Source of the DNA: Pseudomonadota bacterium
GTDB taxonomy: Bacteria > Desulfobacterota > Desulfobacteria > Desulfobacterales > Desulfobacteraceae
DNA length: 10,075 bases
NCBI GenBank assembly: GCA_018812385.1
Contig: JAHJDU010000529.1
Coordinates: 1 to 10,075 of the forward strand
Reading direction: 5' to 3'
The translations under genes and the position numbers were made by a program. The notes under the pieces are model-generated. The model did no database searches and was not told the DNA's origin. It was given only the letters and a program-made list of their open reading frames with translations. Shown here one piece after another: positions 6,103 to 10,075 of this stretch (within the stretch, counting starts at the first letter, position 1; each line of letters starts with the position of its first letter).

Positions 6103-7743
6103 ATGGATTACTATAAAATATTAAATTTTAAGATGGAACCTTTTTCAAATTCACCTGACCCCGGGCTTTTTTACAGTTCCGCCCAACATCTTGAAGCGCT
6201 TCAGAAGCTTGAAATTTCAATCCGTTTAAAGCGTGGACTCAATATAATAACAGGAGACATAGGCACCGGGAAAACAACCATAAGCCGTCAATTGATTCAA
6301 AAAATTTCCCAGGATGAATCCATTAAATTTTATCTTATCCTTGACCCGGGGTTCAGTAGTAATGTCTCTTTTTTAAAATATCTATTGCATTTATTTGAAC
6401 CTGAAAAAATATATGAATCAAATGATGAAAATATTCTGAAAGAAAGTATCAAGGAGCATCTTTTTACCTATGGTGTTGATAAGAATATCAATATTGTAAT
6501 TATAATTGATGAAGGGCAAAAGCTTTCATTGCCCTGCATTGAGATTTTACGAGAACTTTTAAACTTTGAAACCAATGATCAAAAACTGCTGCAAATTATA
6601 ATTTTTGCACAAAAAGAATTTATCCAAAGCTTGGAACAAATTGTAAATTTCCAGGATAGGATTAATTTTTATTACAAATTAAACTCTTTAAATTTCAAAG
6701 AATCAAAAAACCTGATTAATTACAGGCTTGAAAAATGTTTTATAACAGGGAAAACCAGCACTTTATTCACACCGTCTGCTTATTTTTTAATATATGTGGC
6801 AACAGGGGGTTTTCCTCGAAAGATTGTCACCCTTTGCCATCAGATAATGCTGTCTTTGATTATAAAAAATAAAACAAAAGCAGATTTTTTCTTTGTAAGA
6901 TCCTGTATAAAAAAAGCATTCCCTAAAAAAAGAATGGTCAGGCCAGCTTTTTTATTTACCTTTTTGCTTATCCTTATAATTGGGTCCTTGTATGCTGTAA
7001 ATTATAATAAAATCATACCGGTTTTTGATCAATTTTCATATTTTAATAAGAAATCCATTGAACCAAAAAAATCAAAACCGCCAATAAAATCTGAAATAAA
7101 GCCAGAGATTAAACCAGAGATTAAACCAGAGATTAAACCAGAGATTAAACCAGAGATTAAACCAGAGATTAAACCAGAGATTAAACCAGAGATTAAACCG
7201 GAAATTAAGCCCGAGATAAAGCCAAGTATTAACCAACCAGCGACATCTGCGGAAAAAAAGCAGGCGGGTTTAAAAAAGCCTGATGGTTATGGCAGCATTA
7301 AGGTCCCGGAAAATGCAACCCTGGCCAGAATGATGAGAATTATTTATGGCTCATTCAGATATTCGTATTTAAATAAAGTGATAAAATATAATTCCAACCT
7401 CAATGATCCAAATACAGTTAAAGCAGGGATGGATATAAATTTTCCTGTGATAGAAAGTTCTGAGGACCTGGATGACAAGAAAATTTTTATAGTACTATTT
7501 GAAACTGATAATTTTAAAAAATCATTTATTACCGCACATAACTATCAAACTTCTGATTTTAATGTTCGGATTCTGCCTGTCTGGAGAGAGGATAAAGGAT
7601 TTTTCTTCCCTGTTGTTATTAACAAACCTTTTGTCTCCATGACGGCTGCAAACAAATATAAAAAGAGCTTGCCTGAAATTATTTTTGCTGAATGCAAACC
7701 TGTATCACAAATAAAAAATAACGGGAAAAAGCAAAAGGGGTAA
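6103..7743 (+). CDS. mshM: ExeA/MshM-type AAA ATPase with PEIK-repeat periplasmic tail
   Basis: A 546-residue membrane-anchored ATPase. Residues 1-275 form an ExeA/GspA/MshM-type AAA domain: opening YYKILNFKMEPFSNSPDP, Walker A GDIGTGKTT (51-59), Walker B IVIIIDE (131-137), sensor-1-like LQIIIFAQ (163-170) and a candidate arginine finger in DRINFYY (187). A Lys/Arg-rich stretch (271-280) precedes one membrane helix (281-299), which predicts an ATPase inside and a tail outside. The tail has a Pro/Lys/Glu tract of about eleven four-residue units (330-373), then a LysM-like stretch (about 400-449) and a SPOR-like end (about 461-535). ExeA helps insert its secretin by interacting with peptidoglycan; a similar job for the adjacent secretin is inferred. 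MshM in Vibrio is shorter, so the tail may cover functions that are separate proteins elsewhere. LysM and SPOR calls are by eye. Confidence 0.82.
   Translation: MDYYKILNFKMEPFSNSPDPGLFYSSAQHLEALQKLEISIRLKRGLNIITGDIGTGKTTISRQLIQKISQDESIKFYLILDPGFSSNVSFLKYLLHLFEPEKIYESNDENILKESIKEHLFTYGVDKNINIVIIIDEGQKLSLPCIEILRELLNFETNDQKLLQIIIFAQKEFIQSLEQIVNFQDRINFYYKLNSLNFKESKNLINYRLEKCFITGKTSTLFTPSAYFLIYVATGGFPRKIVTLCHQIMLSLIIKNKTKADFFFVRSCIKKAFPKKRMVRPAFLFTFLLILIIGSLYAVNYNKIIPVFDQFSYFNKKSIEPKKSKPPIKSEIKPEIKPEIKPEIKPEIKPEIKPEIKPEIKPEIKPEIKPEIKPSINQPATSAEKKQAGLKKPDGYGSIKVPENATLARMMRIIYGSFRYSYLNKVIKYNSNLNDPNTVKAGMDINFPVIESSEDLDDKKIFIVLFETDNFKKSFITAHNYQTSDFNVRILPVWREDKGFFFPVVINKPFVSMTAANKYKKSLPEIIFAECKPVSQIKNNGKKQKG
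7102..7197 (+). repeat. eight perfect 12-bp tandem repeats encoding PEIK
   Basis: The unit CCAGAGATTAAA is repeated eight times without a mismatch. It is flanked by diverged units: TCTGAAATAAAG (7090-7101) before it, and CCGGAAATTAAG (7198-7209), CCCGAGATAAAG (7210-7221) and CCAAGTATTAAC (7222-7233) after it. The array is in frame and sits just outside the membrane helix of the MshM-like ATPase. Identical inner copies with degenerate edges point to recent expansion by slippage or unequal recombination. Confidence 0.97.
7735..7740 (+). promoter_or_regulatory. ribosome binding site supporting a TTG start at 7747
   Basis: AAGGGG ends the mshM-like coding sequence just before its stop and lies 6 bases before TTG at 7747. 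It supports the non-ATG start. The first in-frame ATG (7774) would remove the RLG motif that opens the MshEN-type domain. Confidence 0.7.
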
Positions 7744-7746
7744 ATT

Positions 7747-9456
7747 TTGGCGAAACGAAAACGACTTGGCGAAATGCTCATTGATGCTGAGTTGATCAAC
7801 AAAACCCAGCTTGAAAAAGCGTTGTCCGATGCCAGAAAAAGTGGCTTTAAATTAGGACAATATTTAATCAAGAAAGCAATTGTTACAGAAAAGGCTATTG
7901 TTAATGCGATTGCTGAACAAGTCAAAATTAAAAAATTTAATCCTACTGATTATTCCATAACTTCAGATCTTTCAAAATTTATGGACATTGACACGGTAAA
8001 CCGGTTTCAGGCCATTCCCCTGGAAAAAAAGGGCGGCATACTTGCAGTTGCCATGGTTGACCCGCTTGATATTCTGGCTATTGATCATATTGAAATCCTT
8101 ACAGATATGGAAGTGATCCCTGTCATATGTACTGAACAAAATTTTAATGACCTTTTGTCAACCATATTTGGTGCCTATGCAGGAAAAGATGGCGTGATGC
8201 GGCAAATCCAGGATATTGAAGAAATGGATGTTGTTGATGAAAAGGATTCCTACCCGGATCAAGTCATTGAATCAGCCCTTCAGAATATGGCTGAAGAAGC
8301 ACCCGTTATAAGGCTTGTAAATTCTATTCTGGCCCAGGCTGTGCGTGAGGGAGCAACGGATTTACACATTAGCCCTGAAAAAGAATATATGGAAATACGA
8401 TTAAGGGTTGATGGAAAACTTCATCATATTCCTGCTCCGCCTAAAAGGATGTTTTTACCCCTGGTTTCAAGAATTAAAATTTTAGCCAATATTGATATTT
8501 CTGTTTCCAGGATACCCCAGGACGGCAGATTAACGATCATAATGAATCATAAAGAAGTTAATATAAGGGTTTCCACTATTCCTACTGTTTATGGCCAGAA
8601 TCTTGTATTACGGCTTCTGGATACCAGTTCAGGTATCACTACTTTAGAAAAAATTGGATTGTCTGAAAATGACATCCATTCTATAAAGAGAAACCTTGCT
8701 TTACCCTATGGCATGATTTTATGTACCGGTCCTACCGGGAGCGGTAAGAGCACCTCCCTTTTTGCCATGTTAAGTGAAATTAACCAACCCCATACAAATA
8801 TTATTACGCTTGAAGATCCTGTTGAATATAGGATGGAACATATACGTCAGGTACAATTGAATCATAAGGCCGGCATGACCTTTGCCAGCGGACTTCGCTC
8901 CATATTAAGACAGGACCCTGATGCTGTCATGATAGGTGAAATCAGGGATTCCGAGACTTCAAGAGTTGCCATCCAGGCAGCCTTGACCGGGCATATGGTT
9001 TTCAGCACAGTGCATACAAATGACTCCACAGGAGCCATAACAAGATTAGTGGACATGGGAGTTGAACGTTTTCTGATAGCTTCTGTTCTCCTGGTAACCA
9101 TTGCCCAGCGACTTGTTAGAAGGGTTTGCCCCTATTGCAAAAAATTATACAAACCCAGTGATAAGGAACTCAAATTCTGGGGGCTTGAAAACAGGGGTCC
9201 TGTCAACTTTGCCAGAGCGACAGGCTGTAGTCAATGCATGGATACAGGCTATAAGGGCAGAATTGGAATTTATGAAATCCTTTATATGGATGATGATATC
9301 AGAGAAATGATTCTTCAAGGGAAATCAGCCCAGGATATCGCTAAATTCACCACCTTGTCCGGACGAATGAAAACCCTTAAAATGGATGCTGCTGAAAAAG
9401 TCTTTAATGGTGATACCACCGGTAAAGAAGCAGTCTCTGCAATTATGGCACACTAA
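7747..9456 (+). CDS. mshE: pilus assembly ATPase, PilB/GspE family (MshE-like)
   Basis: A 569-residue cytoplasmic hexameric ATPase that powers addition of pilin subunits. The N-terminus is a MshEN-type domain: a 24-residue motif at 6-29 beginning RLG, a 5-residue spacer, and a second 24-residue motif at 35-58 beginning KLG. The central N2 domain (about 185-300) is followed by the motor domain with Walker A GPTGSGKST (328-336), Asp box ITLEDPVEYR (353-362), Walker B DAVMIGEIRD (392-401) and His box LTGHMVFSTVHTN (413-425). Two CxxC pairs at 461/464 and 494/497 form the zinc site typical of GspE/PilB and absent from PilT retraction motors. All catalytic motifs are intact. The TTG start is backed by an AAGGGG site. 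Its position after the M-like gene and before the G-like gene supports MshE; PilB/GspE family membership is certain. Confidence 0.95.
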   Translation: MAKRKRLGEMLIDAELINKTQLEKALSDARKSGFKLGQYLIKKAIVTEKAIVNAIAEQVKIKKFNPTDYSITSDLSKFMDIDTVNRFQAIPLEKKGGILAVAMVDPLDILAIDHIEILTDMEVIPVICTEQNFNDLLSTIFGAYAGKDGVMRQIQDIEEMDVVDEKDSYPDQVIESALQNMAEEAPVIRLVNSILAQAVREGATDLHISPEKEYMEIRLRVDGKLHHIPAPPKRMFLPLVSRIKILANIDISVSRIPQDGRLTIIMNHKEVNIRVSTIPTVYGQNLVLRLLDTSSGITTLEKIGLSENDIHSIKRNLALPYGMILCTGPTGSGKSTSLFAMLSEINQPHTNIITLEDPVEYRMEHIRQVQLNHKAGMTFASGLRSILRQDPDAVMIGEIRDSETSRVAIQAALTGHMVFSTVHTNDSTGAITRLVDMGVERFLIASVLLVTIAQRLVRRVCPYCKKLYKPSDKELKFWGLENRGPVNFARATGCSQCMDTGYKGRIGIYEILYMDDDIREMILQGKSAQDIAKFTTLSGRMKTLKMDAAEKVFNGDTTGKEAVSAIMAH

Positions 9457-9457
9457 T

Positions 9458-10075
9458 ATGGCAATTTTTAAGTTTAAAGCGTTAAATGAACAGGGTCTTG
9501 CAATCTCAGGCGAAATAGAAGCAGAATCAAAAAAACATGCCATGGAACTTATATCTTTAAAGGGTCATATTCCTGAATCCGTTAAAAAAAAATCAGGAAC
9601 TTCCAGCAAAAAAGAAAGTTCCAAAAAATTTGAAGATTTTTTCACACCAGTTAAACCCAAAGATCTGGTGCTTTATAGCATGAATTTAAAAACACTGATT
9701 CAGGCCGGTGTTTCAATTATTCAAACTTTTCAGATTCTGGAGAAACAGACTGAAAACCAGAGACTTCAACGTATCACTGTTGAAATGGCGGAAAATATAA
9801 GCCAGGGAGCTTCTCTTTATGAGGCTTTTTCCAAGCATGGAACGATTTTCAACAATCTTTATCTCAGCATGATCAAAGCAGGGGAAATATCTGGAACACT
9901 TCCCAATGTTCTGGACAGACTTATTTATATCCTTGAGCATGAAGAAAAAGTGCGGTCTGATATTAAATCGGCAATCCGTTATCCCATCATGGTTGTCTTT
10001 TTTTTAATCATTGCCTTTTTTGTACTTCTTACCTTTGTTATCCCAAAATTTGCTGCTATATTTGCAAATGCGGGC
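9458..10075 (+). CDS. mshG: inner-membrane platform protein, PilC/GspF family (MshG-like), 3' end outside window
   Basis: The first 206 residues of a polytopic inner-membrane protein that couples the assembly ATPase to pilin insertion. The N-terminus MAIFKFKALNEQGLAISGEIEAES is the standard GspF/PilC opening. A charged Lys/Ser linker follows (about 43-60), then the first cytoplasmic GspF domain, with LKTLIQAGVSIIQTFQILE, GASLYEAF, and the conserved L-x-x-M-I-x-A-G-E-x-S-G-x-L segment near 145-158. AIRYPIMV leads into the first membrane helix (about 178-200), ended by the usual VIPKFAAIFANAG. The family is normally about 400 residues, so roughly half is present. The ATG lies one base after the MshE-like stop with no clear ribosome binding site, implying coupling. 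An A9 tract lies at 9584-9592. Family membership is certain; the MshG name comes from gene order. Confidence 0.95.
   Translation, partial: MAIFKFKALNEQGLAISGEIEAESKKHAMELISLKGHIPESVKKKSGTSSKKESSKKFEDFFTPVKPKDLVLYSMNLKTLIQAGVSIIQTFQILEKQTENQRLQRITVEMAENISQGASLYEAFSKHGTIFNNLYLSMIKAGEISGTLPNVLDRLIYILEHEEKVRSDIKSAIRYPIMVVFFLIIAFFVLLTFVIPKFAAIFANAG

Noticed and set aside
7102..7197. CRISPR array or regulatory iterons
   Set aside because: The repeats are contiguous 12-bp units without spacers, are in frame, and encode a plausible Pro-rich linker.
7747..9456. PilT-type retraction ATPase
   Set aside because: The long N-terminal domains and the two CxxC pairs are features of assembly motors (PilB/GspE/MshE), not PilT.

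Overview
The window is visibly AT-rich and is dominated by one tightly packed plus-strand operon, with a broken gene diverging from it at the left edge. Gene content and style fit a Gram-negative, secretin-bearing bacterium, most likely a low-GC Desulfobacterota such as the Desulfobacteraceae. That assignment rests on overall impression (poly-A-rich codons, a PilZ gene beside a pilus locus, the ABC-F sequence type). No marker gene proves it.

Left edge (1-834, minus strand): most of the N-terminal half of an ABC-F ATPase. An in-frame TAA splits it directly before the ABC signature, and it runs off the window. A 265-base divergent intergenic region follows (835-1099), then a small PilZ-domain gene (1100-1516), a typical cyclic-di-GMP receptor.

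Operon (1626 to the right edge): seven genes in the order of the Vibrio MSHA pilus locus I-J-K-L-M-(N)-E-G. They are a PilM-PilN-type fusion (MshI-like), a PilO-like protein (MshJ-like), a PilP/GspB-like protein (MshK-like), a lipoprotein secretin (MshL), an ExeA/MshM-type AAA ATPase with a long periplasmic tail, the assembly ATPase (MshE/PilB/GspE) and the start of the inner-membrane platform protein (MshG/PilC/GspF). Gaps are -1, 3, 13, 4, 3 and 1 bases, so the genes are almost certainly co-transcribed and translationally coupled. No separate MshN-like gene lies between M and E. Pseudopilin genes would be expected downstream, outside the window.

How it works together: MshE powers pilin assembly on MshG. 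The I, J and K proteins form the inner-membrane to periplasm alignment complex leading to the secretin MshL. The MshM-like ATPase probably helps place or insert the secretin through peptidoglycan, and here it carries a proline-rich tetrapeptide repeat plus LysM-like and SPOR-like regions. Two possible cyclic-di-GMP inputs are visible: the PilZ protein and a MshEN-type N-terminus on MshE. Notable sequence details are a perfect 8-copy 12-bp tandem repeat, an 18-bp duplication, a C8 tract near the start of the operon's first gene, and two TTG starts with good ribosome binding sites.
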